Assembly (NCBI RefSeq): GCF_019104945.1
Contig: NZ_JAHRWW010000011.1
Span: forward strand, 51,604-115,603
Direction: 5' to 3'
Origin: Thermomonas sp.
GTDB taxonomy: Bacteria > Pseudomonadota > Gammaproteobacteria > Xanthomonadales > Xanthomonadaceae
Length of the DNA: 64,000 nt
Shown: positions 39,766 to 49,104 of the stretch, in pieces
Layout of the letters: every line of letters begins with the position of its first letter
How positions within the stretch are numbered: the first letter of the stretch is position 1
The notes under the pieces: model-generated
What the model saw: only the letters and a program-made list of their open reading frames with translations
Told to the model about the DNA's origin: nothing
The model's database searches: none
Made by a program: the position numbers and the translations under genes

Positions 39766-42675
39766 TTAACCGTCGGTCGATTTACCTAAGTGTTGGTTTA
39801 GCCGCTCAAAATCCGCGTGCAGCCGCCCGGTTAATAGCGGCAGCAGTGGCAGCTCGTTACGCCGCGCAGCGGCTTCTAGGTCGGCCGCTGTTGCCGCCAG
39901 CTGCATCGCACCCACCAGCTTGGCCGCCCCTTTGATCCGGTGCGCTTGGCTGACCAAATCTTGCAGACTTTCGCTTAGCAGCAGGTGATCTAGCTCATCC
40001 AAGTCTTCGCTGGTGCAGTGCAGATAATCATCGAGCACCGAGGCCATGCTGTCTAGATCGTCGCCCGCCACCTCAAGCAGCATCTCGTGCGATAGCACCG
40101 GCACTGTCGCTTGCTCGGGCTGCTGCATCTGCTTGGTGTTGTTCGCCGCCTGCAGCCGCATCTGCTGCGACGCACTAACGCTGCTATCACCCGCGGTATG
40201 CGGCAGCCAGCGCTGCAGACAGGCGCCTAGCGCGGGAATACCTACCGGTTTGGCGAGATAATCGTCCATTCCCGCTGCCAAGCATTTCTCGGCCTCGCCC
40301 TTCAGCGCGGCAGCGGTCAAGGCAACCACCGGGGTACGCGGCAATCCGCCCCCACGCTCTTCATCACGAATGGCCTGCGCAAGCTGGTAACCATCTCGGC
40401 GTGGCATATGCACGTCGGTGAGCACCAGCGCATAGCGCCCGCTGCGCCACGCCTGCAGGCCTTCTTCGCCATCCTCGGCCACTTCCGACAAATAGCCCGC
40501 TAGCGCAAGCTGGCGCTGGATCACCTGTCGATTGGTGGCGTGATCGTCTACCAGCAACACGAGGCTGCGATCGCGCTCGGCTTCCGTAATATCTGCAGGC
40601 AGGCTGCGCGGGGCAAAGCCTTTCACCTGCTGCAGCGACTGCAGAGCGTCTTGCACATCGTTTGGGTTCGCGCGCGGTAGCGTGACTTTCAGCTGCATGC
40701 TGGTGCCGCGCCCCGGTTCGGATTCCATCTCCACACTACCGCCCATTAGCTCGGCGATGCGGCGACTAATGGCCAGCCCCAGCCCGGTACCGCCAAAGCG
40801 CCGCGTGGTATCGGCTTCCGCCTGTGCAAACGGTTGGAACAACCGCGCCTGCGCCTGCGCGCTGATGCCAATCCCGGTGTCGATCACTTGCAGCAGCAGC
40901 TGATCGCTGCCGAGCTCACCGCTGTTAGGGTCACTGGAGACCACTTTGGCCGCTACCGTTACACCGCCACGCTCGGTGAATTTGATCGCGTTCGACAGGA
41001 AATTACCGATCACCTGGCGCAGCCGCACGGGGTCGGCCAGATACGCCGGGGCCAGCTGTGGATCGATGTCACTGCTCAGCACCAAGCCTTTGCTTGACGC
41101 CGAGCCGGAGAAATTTGCGGTGACGCTGTGAATGAGTTCGGCCAACGCGATCGGTACCGGCTCAATTTCCATTTTCCCGGCTTCAATTTTGGAGAAGTCC
41201 AAAATATCGCCAATGATACGCAGCAGTGTTTCCGCCGAGGCCTGTACCACCCCCAATGAACGCCGCTGCTCGGGATCAAGTTCGGTATGTGCCAGCACTT
41301 CGATCATGCCGGTGACGCCGATCATCGGGGTGCGGATTTCATGGCTCATCGCCGCGAGGAAGGCACTTTTCGCGCGGTTGGCATCACGCGCACGCGCTTC
41401 ACTATCGCGCAGCGCGCGTTCCAAGCGTTTGATTTGGGTGAGGTCGGTAGCCACCGCCAACAGCCCCACCATCGAACCGTTGTCATCGCGCATGGCCGAG
41501 AGCGCCAGCAGCACCGGCAGGGTGCGCCCACGCTGGTGACGCAGGGCAAATTCACGCGGCGGCTCATGATGCCTTGCCAGCTCACGCAAGGTCGTCCAGT
41601 CCGCCTCGACTGGCCGCCCATAGGCTTCGCTCAGCGAGCGCGACAGCGTTTTAACCGATTCGTGATCCAAAATGGCATCGAGCTTTTTCCGCCCCAGTAG
41701 CGAGCCTGCGGGCCAGCCGAGTAGCTGTTCGGCAAAGGGATTGATCTGGGTGAATACACCGTCATCACCCACCGCAAAGATCGCAGTTTGCGCCGCTTCA
41801 AGCAGCAGCCGCTGGAACTGTTCGCGGCGTTCCAGTGCAAGATGCACTTTTTCATTATTGATCAGCTGGTCACTGAGCTTTTCTTCGATCTTACGAATGT
41901 GCTCACGCATCGCCAAAATGCTTTGCTGAATCTCGCCCAGCTCGCCTTTAGGAACGTAGCGCGGCTGCACTTTGAAGTCGCGATTGGCGTGCCGCTGCGC
42001 AAGCCATGCCAAACTTTCAACACCGCGAAAAGCGTTATACAAAATGCGCCAGCCCACGCTAATGATCAGCAGCAAACACAGGAGCGCCAGCGCCAACCGC
42101 AACCAGCCGACCCAAGCCAACTGCTGTAGGCTGTCTTTCGCTAAAGTGTCGGCGCGTGTGAGTTCAAGTACTTCAATTTTGGATAGCCGCTGCAGCAGAG
42201 GGTCTAGCGCATCGTGTAGCTCGTGATCGGCGAGCTGGTTGAGTGCAGGAAAATCGCGCCTACGCAGCACTTCGCGCAGGCTGACCGTGACCTCATCCGC
42301 GCGCGGGCGCGCTAGCAGCGCCTGCTCCAGCAAAACGCGTTCTTCGTCGTCTTGTAACAACTGCTGCAACACAGTCCATTCTTTCAGGATCACGGCTTGC
42401 GCATCGTCAATTTCGCTACCGGCCTGCTGCTCACCGATCATCTCGTTGCGTGTGCGATAAGCCGCATTGGTAATGTCGCGTCCATACGCATCGGCCAGAC
42501 GCCGGGTATGGCGTACCCCGGCAAGCGCATCGCTACGCATACTTTCTAGTGCACGGCTGGCCGTGTATTGCTCAACCTGCTCAACCCCCAGTAGCAGCAC
42601 ACCCGCCAGCAAAATTAGGCCGAAGAGCCCAAGCAGTTGGTAGCGAAGGCCGTGGCGAAAAGGATCGAACTGCAT
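39766..42675 (-). CDS. Hybrid sensor histidine kinase with receiver and Hpt domains
   Basis: The 969-residue protein starts with a membrane helix (about 14-30), a helical periplasmic sensor (31-190) and a second membrane helix (192-212). A HAMP-like region and coiled coil, and a PAS domain (about 285-410), come next. The kinase core has His445 in AAMSHEIRTP and ATPase motifs near 555-660, including DTGIGIS and GGTGLGLAIS. The receiver has phosphoacceptor Asp754 and Lys809. A C-terminal Hpt domain has His912 in AHRIKGAAK. All relay residues are present. It follows the EAL regulator by six bases; the signal is unknown. Confidence 0.95.
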   Translation of the reverse strand: MQFDPFRHGLRYQLLGLFGLILLAGVLLLGVEQVEQYTASRALESMRSDALAGVRHTRRLADAYGRDITNAAYRTRNEMIGEQQAGSEIDDAQAVILKEWTVLQQLLQDDEERVLLEQALLARPRADEVTVSLREVLRRRDFPALNQLADHELHDALDPLLQRLSKIEVLELTRADTLAKDSLQQLAWVGWLRLALALLCLLLIISVGWRILYNAFRGVESLAWLAQRHANRDFKVQPRYVPKGELGEIQQSILAMREHIRKIEEKLSDQLINNEKVHLALERREQFQRLLLEAAQTAIFAVGDDGVFTQINPFAEQLLGWPAGSLLGRKKLDAILDHESVKTLSRSLSEAYGRPVEADWTTLRELARHHEPPREFALRHQRGRTLPVLLALSAMRDDNGSMVGLLAVATDLTQIKRLERALRDSEARARDANRAKSAFLAAMSHEIRTPMIGVTGMIEVLAHTELDPEQRRSLGVVQASAETLLRIIGDILDFSKIEAGKMEIEPVPIALAELIHSVTANFSGSASSKGLVLSSDIDPQLAPAYLADPVRLRQVIGNFLSNAIKFTERGGVTVAAKVVSSDPNSGELGSDQLLLQVIDTGIGISAQAQARLFQPFAQAEADTTRRFGGTGLGLAISRRIAELMGGSVEMESEPGRGTSMQLKVTLPRANPNDVQDALQSLQQVKGFAPRSLPADITEAERDRSLVLLVDDHATNRQVIQRQLALAGYLSEVAEDGEEGLQAWRSGRYALVLTDVHMPRRDGYQLAQAIRDEERGGGLPRTPVVALTAAALKGEAEKCLAAGMDDYLAKPVGIPALGACLQRWLPHTAGDSSVSASQQMRLQAANNTKQMQQPEQATVPVLSHEMLLEVAGDDLDSMASVLDDYLHCTSEDLDELDHLLLSESLQDLVSQAHRIKGAAKLVGAMQLAATAADLEAAARRNELPLLPLLTGRLHADFERLNQHLGKSTDG

Positions 42676-42681
42676 ACCGAC

Positions 42682-43878
42682 TTAGTGTACCGGCCTGCGC
42701 CAGCGCGCGACAGCCGCCACCAATTCACTGCCCGGCACCGGGCGACCGATCAACCAGCCCTGTGCGATATCGCAGCCCAACTCGGCAAGCAATTGCCAGT
42801 CTTCTTCCGTTTCAACCCCTTCGGCCACGGTTTGCAGCCGCAGCTTTTTCGCCAAATCTAAGCTGGCCTCAACCACCGCCTGCTTACGCTTGTTGCGATG
42901 GGCGCCACCGACAAATTCTTGGTCTACTTTGAGCTCGGTAAACGGGATCCGCGAGAGCTGCGAAAGCGACGAATAGCCCGTACCGAAATCATCAATCGAT
43001 AAACCAAACCCTTTGAGCCGCAGCCGCGCCAACAGGCCCAGCCCACGCGCCGCGTCCAGCATGACCGAACTTTCGGTAATTTCTAAAATAACGTGTTCCG
43101 GCTTTAACCCGTAGCTTTCAACAATGGCCTGATAGCGATCGGCCACATCGGGGCTTACCAAAGCTGCTGGCGACACATTCACGGCCACTTTCAACTCAAG
43201 GCCATCGTGCGCCCACCGTGCCAACCACTGACAGCTGGCATCCAGCATCCGAATAGCCAAATCAACGGCGAGCCCTTCTTTTTCGAGTGCGGGCACAAAC
43301 AGGAGCGGGCGCACCACGCTGCCATCCCGACGCTCCCAGCGCGCCAGCGCTTCAACGCTAACGACCTGGCCGTTGGCAAACTCCACCTGCGGTTGAAACC
43401 AGGGCACGATTTCACCTTGCGCCAGTGCTTGCACCAACTCTTCTGTTGTGAAATTGGCTTCGCCTTCGTCTAATGCTTCGCTGCCGTTGTCGTTAAAGCG
43501 GCCTAGGATGTATTCCAGCTTGTCGCGGGTAAGTGGTTTTTCCACACTTCCCAACATCCGCAGCCCATAGGCACGGGTCATTGTTTGCACCGTATTGAGC
43601 AGCGCCCCATCAAGCGCACTGACCACGGCCACCGCACGCGCAAGGCGTTCTTGGGCGATATGGCCAATGCACTCGATCCCGTCCATGCCGGGCATGTCCA
43701 GATCCATTAGCACGATGTCGAGCGGCTCATCGCGGTTGCGCAAAAAATCCAGCGCAGGCAGCCCATCGGCCGCTTCATGAATACGCTCTATCCCCAAATC
43801 CGCAAGTAAACGCAGGGCAATCCGACGCTGAAAGCCGTGATCTTCGACCACCATTATCTGCAGCTCAGACCAGCCCAT
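42682..43878 (-). CDS. Response regulator with EAL (c-di-GMP phosphodiesterase) domain
   Basis: The 398-residue protein has a receiver domain (about 5-125, Asp59 in VLMDLDMPG, Lys114). A C-terminal EAL domain (about 145-390) would hydrolyse cyclic di-GMP. The catalytic set looks intact: EALAR at 176-180, VNVSP, LEITES, DDFGTGYSSL at 296-305, LKVDQEFV and AEGVE. Activity is therefore likely. It is the first gene of a minus-strand unit with the hybrid kinase, which may phosphorylate it. AGGGGAG precedes the start. A 10-base inverted repeat lies 25 bases upstream. Confidence 0.94.
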   Translation of the reverse strand: MGWSELQIMVVEDHGFQRRIALRLLADLGIERIHEAADGLPALDFLRNRDEPLDIVLMDLDMPGMDGIECIGHIAQERLARAVAVVSALDGALLNTVQTMTRAYGLRMLGSVEKPLTRDKLEYILGRFNDNGSEALDEGEANFTTEELVQALAQGEIVPWFQPQVEFANGQVVSVEALARWERRDGSVVRPLLFVPALEKEGLAVDLAIRMLDASCQWLARWAHDGLELKVAVNVSPAALVSPDVADRYQAIVESYGLKPEHVILEITESSVMLDAARGLGLLARLRLKGFGLSIDDFGTGYSSLSQLSRIPFTELKVDQEFVGGAHRNKRKQAVVEASLDLAKKLRLQTVAEGVETEEDWQLLAELGCDIAQGWLIGRPVPGSELVAAVARWRRPVH

Positions 43879-43902
43879 TCCACTCCCCTGCGCCTACCCG
43901 CA

Positions 43903-43932
43903 ATTGCCAAGCCTAACCCAGCGCTTGGCAAT
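43903..43932. repeat. Perfect 10-base inverted repeat before the EAL gene
   Basis: ATTGCCAAGC (43903-43912) and GCTTGGCAAT (43923-43932) are separated by ten bases. The element sits 18 bases past the hexosaminidase stop and 25 bases before the EAL gene start. It lacks a T-run, so it may be a weak terminator for the hexosaminidase gene or an operator for the signalling genes. Confidence 0.5.
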
Positions 43933-43949
43933 GTGGAATCCCAGTGGCG

Positions 43950-46289
43950 TTATGGGGTTTTTTCTGTATTTGGAATCAGGGTCACGCGGTCCACGGTCCA
44001 GATCGTTGGCCGGGTATCGCCGGTGAACCAAATGCACAGATCGGCCTTGGCTGCGGTGGCGGTAATGGGGGCGCGCAAAGTGATAAAGCCATCGGCATCT
44101 GGCTGCGCGGGCAGCGGGAGGCTGGCCAGCACGGGGCCATCGCAGCCTGCATGCAGTTCCAGTTCGCCGTGTGCGGTTTTGGCTGGCTTGAATTTGCGGT
44201 TGGGTTCGTCGTGTGCCAGCTGGAAGAAGTAGGGTAGGCGACCTGCACGCACTTCAATGCTGGCGGTGTTATTCAGCGGTGCCTGTGTCCATTGCCAGCA
44301 TGGGTTGAAGATGTCCACGTTAAAGAGTTCACGAACGCCTTCGCGCGGGCCATCATCCTCTAAGCGCAACACCAAGCGTCCGCCATCTGGGCATTGTCCG
44401 AGTGCATCACTGCGTCGCGTTAGCAGGGACGCGGCGGTCAATTGCTTCTGCACCGGCGCGGCGAGAGGTATTTCGTTGAAATAGGCCTGCGCCTGCACGT
44501 TGACCGGCAGCGTCACCGCAAGTGGCGCGTAATACAACGGCGAATGCGCCGTAGGTGCGCTGCCGTCGGTGGTGTAACGCACCGTGTAGCCTAATGGCTC
44601 ACGCAGCGTCACCACTGCGCCAGCGTTGCCTAGCTGCGCGTCGAACTGCGGCTGGAATGGCGTCTGCGCATAGGCAATGCCCTGCTGCTGCCAGCGCGGC
44701 AGCATCGCCGGAAGGCGCTGCAAGAAACTGGTGTAGCTGCGCGCACTCTGCGGCGACCAAGCCGTCTCGGCCACCGCCGCGATACGCGGGAAGAAGGCAT
44801 GCTGCACGCGTGCAAAGCTACGCATATGCTCGGTCCAGACATTGGCCTGCACGCCGAGGATATGCTTGGCCTGCTGCGCATCCAGTACCTTCGGCACCGG
44901 CTCAAAATCGTACACGCGCTGCAGTGGGATCATGGTCGGCCGGCCTGGGATTTCATCCGCAGATGCGGTCTGCAGATAATCAAAATACAAGGTGTCTGAT
45001 GGAGCCATCACCACGTCATGGCCCTGTTTAGCGGCATCGATCCCGCCTTCAATGCCGCGCCAGCTCATCACCGTTGCAGCAGGCGGCAACTGACCCGCCA
45101 AAATTTCATCCCAGCCCAGCAAGCGTTTGCCGTGCGCAGATAGATATTTCTCCAGCCGTGCCAGCATCCACGCCTGCAAGCCTTCTTCGCCATTCACGCC
45201 CAGCTCGCGGATACGCGCCTGCATTTTGGCCGAAGCCTTCCACTGGTCTTTGACCGCTTCATCGCCCCCAACATGCACATAGCGGCCGGGGAAGAGTTTG
45301 ACCACCTGGCCAAACACATCTTCCAGAAAGCGCATCGTGCTTTCATCGGCATTAAACAGATTGACATTGACGCCCCACTCGGGCGAGACCGCAATCGGCT
45401 GGCCGGAAACACCCAGCTGCGGGTAGGCGGCGATGGCCGCAGTGGCGTGGCCGGGCACATCCACTTCCGGAACGATCTCAATATGACGCGCAGCGGCATA
45501 GGCCACCACGTCGCGAATTTGTGCTTCGGTATAGAAGCCGCAGTACGGCACGGGTTTGCCCGTGTCCGCATCAACACCGCCGTCGCCTGCAGGAATACGG
45601 CAACTTCCTACCTCGATGAGTTTTGGCCAACCTGGCACCGGAAAGCGCCAGCCTTGGTCATCGGTCAAATGCCAATGGAAGACGTCAAGCTTGAGCTGAG
45701 CCATCGCGTCGAGCAGGCGTTTGATCTCATCGACCGACTGAAAATGCCGCGCCGAATCCAGCATAAAGCCGCGCCAACCAAAGCGCGGTGCATCGTCAAT
45801 CTGCAGCGCGGGCAAACGCACATTGGTAGCGCCCACGTCACCAGAGGTCAGCAGCTGCGCAAGCGTGACTGCCCCGTAATACAACCCTTTTTCAGTACCC
45901 GCCTGCACGCGTACGCCGCCTCGATCGATATCGAGGCGATACGCGTCTGCGTTCGGCCATTTTGCGGCTGAGTCCAGCGAGAAAGTAATTGTACCAGCGG
46001 CGCGCCCGGCCTTACTTAAATCCAACGCAAGCGGCAACGTGCTTGGCAACATCGCCTTGAACTGCGCACCCACGCGGCGCACCTTCTCGCCATCGCCCGC
46101 CAGTACCCGTGTGCTCGCCGTTACGGTAAACCCACCTTCGGCCTGCCGCATATTAAGTGGCTGCGGAATCAGCTTGGGTTGAATGGCGATAGGCTCCTGC
46201 GTGGCGGTGTCCGCGTGCAGCGGCGCCGTCAACAGGCAGAAGGGCAATGCGGTGGCGATGAAAGCAAGGTGCGAGCGTCGAATCATCAT
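43950..46289 (-). CDS. GH20 beta-N-acetylhexosaminidase, exported
   Basis: This enzyme releases terminal N-acetylglucosamine from chitooligosaccharides or glycans. The 779-residue product has a signal peptide (to about Ala26), a GH20b N-domain and a TIM barrel starting near 165 (GWRGFMLDSARHF). The catalytic pair Asp343-Glu344 is in HVGGDEAV. A C-terminal domain follows with YTTDGSAPTAHSPLYYAPL, typical of bacterial hexosaminidases. AAGGAA precedes the ATG. A terminator separates it from the receptor gene upstream on the same strand. The NAG catabolic genes nearby support chitin scavenging. Confidence 0.93.
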   Translation of the reverse strand: MMIRRSHLAFIATALPFCLLTAPLHADTATQEPIAIQPKLIPQPLNMRQAEGGFTVTASTRVLAGDGEKVRRVGAQFKAMLPSTLPLALDLSKAGRAAGTITFSLDSAAKWPNADAYRLDIDRGGVRVQAGTEKGLYYGAVTLAQLLTSGDVGATNVRLPALQIDDAPRFGWRGFMLDSARHFQSVDEIKRLLDAMAQLKLDVFHWHLTDDQGWRFPVPGWPKLIEVGSCRIPAGDGGVDADTGKPVPYCGFYTEAQIRDVVAYAAARHIEIVPEVDVPGHATAAIAAYPQLGVSGQPIAVSPEWGVNVNLFNADESTMRFLEDVFGQVVKLFPGRYVHVGGDEAVKDQWKASAKMQARIRELGVNGEEGLQAWMLARLEKYLSAHGKRLLGWDEILAGQLPPAATVMSWRGIEGGIDAAKQGHDVVMAPSDTLYFDYLQTASADEIPGRPTMIPLQRVYDFEPVPKVLDAQQAKHILGVQANVWTEHMRSFARVQHAFFPRIAAVAETAWSPQSARSYTSFLQRLPAMLPRWQQQGIAYAQTPFQPQFDAQLGNAGAVVTLREPLGYTVRYTTDGSAPTAHSPLYYAPLAVTLPVNVQAQAYFNEIPLAAPVQKQLTAASLLTRRSDALGQCPDGGRLVLRLEDDGPREGVRELFNVDIFNPCWQWTQAPLNNTASIEVRAGRLPYFFQLAHDEPNRKFKPAKTAHGELELHAGCDGPVLASLPLPAQPDADGFITLRAPITATAAKADLCIWFTGDTRPTIWTVDRVTLIPNTEKTP

Positions 46290-46299
46290 GTCTTCCTTT

Positions 46300-46313
46300 G
46301 CGCAAGGTTGCGC
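46300..46313. repeat. Short inverted repeat in the hexosaminidase leader
   Basis: GCGCAA-GG-TTGCGC is a perfect six-base inverted repeat 11 bases before the hexosaminidase ATG, overlapping the likely ribosome binding region. It could form a small leader hairpin or bind a regulator; it does not match the NagR-like sites. Confidence 0.3.
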
Positions 46314-46323
46314 CATTGTCCCT

Positions 46324-46349
46324 AAAAAAATGGGGCCCCGAAGGGCCCC
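46324..46349 (-). terminator. Rho-independent terminator after the first TonB receptor gene
   Basis: A seven-base G/C stem (46332-46338 with 46343-46349) with the tetraloop TTCG is followed on the minus strand by A and seven T. It is the clearest terminator in the window. It separates the receptor gene from the hexosaminidase gene. Confidence 0.92.
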
Positions 46350-46382
46350 CAGGGAGGGTTACGCCAGTTGAACGCTTGAAAC

Positions 46383-49040
46383 TTAGAACTTGAAGCGGAA
46401 GTTCAGGTAGTACTGACGGCCGTTGTTGTAGAACGAACGCGGCAGTTCCTTGGTTTGACGGTAGGTCAGCATGGGGTCGTTGAGGTTCATCGCATCGAAA
46501 CTCACGCTCATCCAATCGTTGAACTTGTAGCTCAACGAAGCCGACACGGTGCTGAAGTCGTCCTGATAGAACGGAACACCCTTGTCTTGACCGATCAAGA
46601 ACGCCGAACGGCTGGTGAGGCCAACACGGGCACCGAAGCGCTCGTTTTCGAACCACACACCGATGTTGTAGGTGTTCTTCGAGGTGCCCACTAGGCTATC
46701 GCTACCATCCGCCCAAACGAAGTTCTTCACCTTGCCATCTGCATAGGTGTAGTTGGCATCGAAACCAAAGAACTCACCCAGCGGCTGTTGATAGGCCAAT
46801 TCAAACCCGCGGACTTCGCCATCCACATTGGTTGGGACACTGACGATATAGTCTTGCAGGCTGTGATCCATCTCGCTGTACATCTGCTTGACGGTGTTAC
46901 CGAAGCCCACATAGTCCTTCAGGTTCATGGTGTACACACCTGCGCTGAACAGGCCGCGCGGCATGAAGTACCACTCGTAGGTGGCGTCGAAGTTGGTCGA
47001 CACAACCGGACGCAGATCCGGGTTACCACCGCCACCGTGCTTGGTTAGGTCATCACCCCAGAGGGCTGCACCAATGGCCGAGTAGTCGGGCAGAGTCATG
47101 GTCTGCGATGCCGCCAAACGGAAGACGCGATCATCGGCCAGATCAAACTTCAAGTTTGCGCTGGGCAGCAGCTTGCTGTGCTTGTTGTTAACCGCGTTGC
47201 GGTTCCACTTATTGCCGCTTGCATTGGTTACATCACCCGTTGCAGCCGACGTCGGGACATAGTTCAGAATGTCTTGGTTGACGTTGACGTAGCGCACGCC
47301 CACATTACCGCTCCAACCTTCGCCCTGCAGATTGGCTTGGAAGTAAGCAGCGATGCTGCGCTCATCGACATTCCATTCCGAACCGTAGTCGCGGTACGAA
47401 CCATCGGTGAACCAACCCGAGCTGGAGCGCAGTGCGTTCTTCAGGCCTTCCACGTCAAAGTACTGGATTCCCTGCGGGATTTTGTTGCCAAGCCCGCTCG
47501 CGAAATCTGACGGATACAGCACGGTCGGAACATTTTGCAACGCCGCCCAGTAAGCAGCACCGTCGATTGGGCCGCCATTGGGTGCCGAGGAGTTGCGCTT
47601 GTGCTTGGCATAACGCAGGCCGTAGTTGAACGAGTTCAGCACACCGTTATCGAAATACTGGCTGAAATCGACCTTACCCCAGTTTTCCTTGTCTTCGGCA
47701 CGAATACCCACGTTACCCCATGCGCCGAAATAGAACGCCGGGCTCATATCGCCTTGGATGTCCCAATCGATCGGCGAATTGCTGCCTTTGTACTGATAGC
47801 TCACGGTGCTGTTGGTACCTTCCGCCACACCCGCTTCAACGATGTACTGACGCGGGGTTTCGCCAACACCCTTGGTGGTACCTACCTGGAATTTCGCATT
47901 CAGGCTTTCGCTGATGTCCCAATCGGCATCAAAGGTGAAGTATTTGCTCTTGGCATTGGAGTCGCGCACGATTTCATCGAACACACCGTAGTAGCCCGGG
48001 GTGCCGGAATCGGTGACGCTCGTCATGATCCCGTTATTGATTTCGTACTGATCCGGATTACCGGCGAAATTCCATTCGATCATCATGAAGTTGTTGTTGA
48101 CGTTGTTCGCCTTCAACTTCGAATAGAAGGCCTCAACACCAAGGGTCAGGTTATCGCTGGGCTTGAACTGCATCGAGAGCAGGCCGCCCTTACGGTCACG
48201 CTCCTGCTGGAACAGGGTTGCACCGGTAAGTTCCGGCACGTAGGTGCCCGGATTGGTTCCACCGACATTGTACTTCTGCCAGGCACCGACGATTTCCTGC
48301 GCGTCGCGACGCAGATGGCGCTGCTGGCTAAACGCCTGCACCATCACACCGAAGGTATTGGCTTCGTTGCGATAGTTGAACAAGCCTGCCAACTGCGGAT
48401 CGGTTTCACCGGCTTGATCGGAGTACACCGCACCGACCGAGGCTTCGGTGGTGATCTGCTTGGCAAACTCCAGAGGCCTACGGGTAATGATATTGATATT
48501 GCCGGTGGTGCCGCCTTCTTGGAACCGAGCTTCCGATGACTTATGCACTTCCACCGAACGCACTAGTTCGGACGGCAGCAGGGTGTAGCTGACGCTGCGG
48601 CCCACATTATTGCCCTGGCTAAGCACGAACCAGTCGGCGCTGCCGACGCTGTGGCCGTTGATCAGGGTCTGGGTCAGACTGGAGCTGGTGCCGCGCAAGG
48701 ACACGCGGTCGGCTTCGTCGAAGCCACCTTCCGCAGCCGAGGATGAGCTGATGTTGACGCCGGGCAGGCGCTGCAACGCATCGGCGACGTTGTGCGCCGG
48801 CAGCTTGCCCACGTCTTCCGCGGTAACGACTTCAACGCGAGAAGCGGCATCGCGCTTGGTATCCAGCGATTTTTCCATCGCTCCGCGGATGCCGGTGACC
48901 ACCACCGCATCAAGATCTGTGGCTTTTTGTTTTGTTGCGGCCTTTTGCTGGGCCGGGGCTTGGTCTTGCGCGTGTACGCTGCCCGCCATACCCAGCACGG
49001 CCACGACACTCAGTGCCAACATGTTCTTGCGAATTTGCAT
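46383..49040 (-). CDS. TonB-dependent receptor (NAG/chitin locus, first copy)
   Basis: The 885-residue outer-membrane transporter has a signal peptide (to about residue 24, SVHAQ) and a plug domain (VVVTGIRGAMEKSLDTKRDA, then VGKLPAHNVADALQRLPGV). A long beta-barrel ends in alternating aromatics (YLNFRFKF). Such receptors import substrates too large for porins using TonB energy. Position between the sugar kinase and the hexosaminidase suggests chitooligosaccharide uptake. It starts 64 bases after the kinase stop and is probably co-transcribed with it. The leader resembles that of the second receptor. Confidence 0.92.
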   Translation of the reverse strand: MQIRKNMLALSVVAVLGMAGSVHAQDQAPAQQKAATKQKATDLDAVVVTGIRGAMEKSLDTKRDAASRVEVVTAEDVGKLPAHNVADALQRLPGVNISSSSAAEGGFDEADRVSLRGTSSSLTQTLINGHSVGSADWFVLSQGNNVGRSVSYTLLPSELVRSVEVHKSSEARFQEGGTTGNINIITRRPLEFAKQITTEASVGAVYSDQAGETDPQLAGLFNYRNEANTFGVMVQAFSQQRHLRRDAQEIVGAWQKYNVGGTNPGTYVPELTGATLFQQERDRKGGLLSMQFKPSDNLTLGVEAFYSKLKANNVNNNFMMIEWNFAGNPDQYEINNGIMTSVTDSGTPGYYGVFDEIVRDSNAKSKYFTFDADWDISESLNAKFQVGTTKGVGETPRQYIVEAGVAEGTNSTVSYQYKGSNSPIDWDIQGDMSPAFYFGAWGNVGIRAEDKENWGKVDFSQYFDNGVLNSFNYGLRYAKHKRNSSAPNGGPIDGAAYWAALQNVPTVLYPSDFASGLGNKIPQGIQYFDVEGLKNALRSSSGWFTDGSYRDYGSEWNVDERSIAAYFQANLQGEGWSGNVGVRYVNVNQDILNYVPTSAATGDVTNASGNKWNRNAVNNKHSKLLPSANLKFDLADDRVFRLAASQTMTLPDYSAIGAALWGDDLTKHGGGGNPDLRPVVSTNFDATYEWYFMPRGLFSAGVYTMNLKDYVGFGNTVKQMYSEMDHSLQDYIVSVPTNVDGEVRGFELAYQQPLGEFFGFDANYTYADGKVKNFVWADGSDSLVGTSKNTYNIGVWFENERFGARVGLTSRSAFLIGQDKGVPFYQDDFSTVSASLSYKFNDWMSVSFDAMNLNDPMLTYRQTKELPRSFYNNGRQYYLNFRFKF

Positions 49041-49104
49041 TACTTGTTTCTCCAGGGCTGTTGTGGCGTCGGGCCTGCGCTCCAGCGGGCCTTCCGCTAT
49101 TGGG

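Noticed and set aside
47535..48539. Plus-strand open frame of 334 codons opposite the first TonB receptor
   Set aside because: The receptor barrel is continuous on the minus strand. The antisense product matches nothing and mirrors codon bias.
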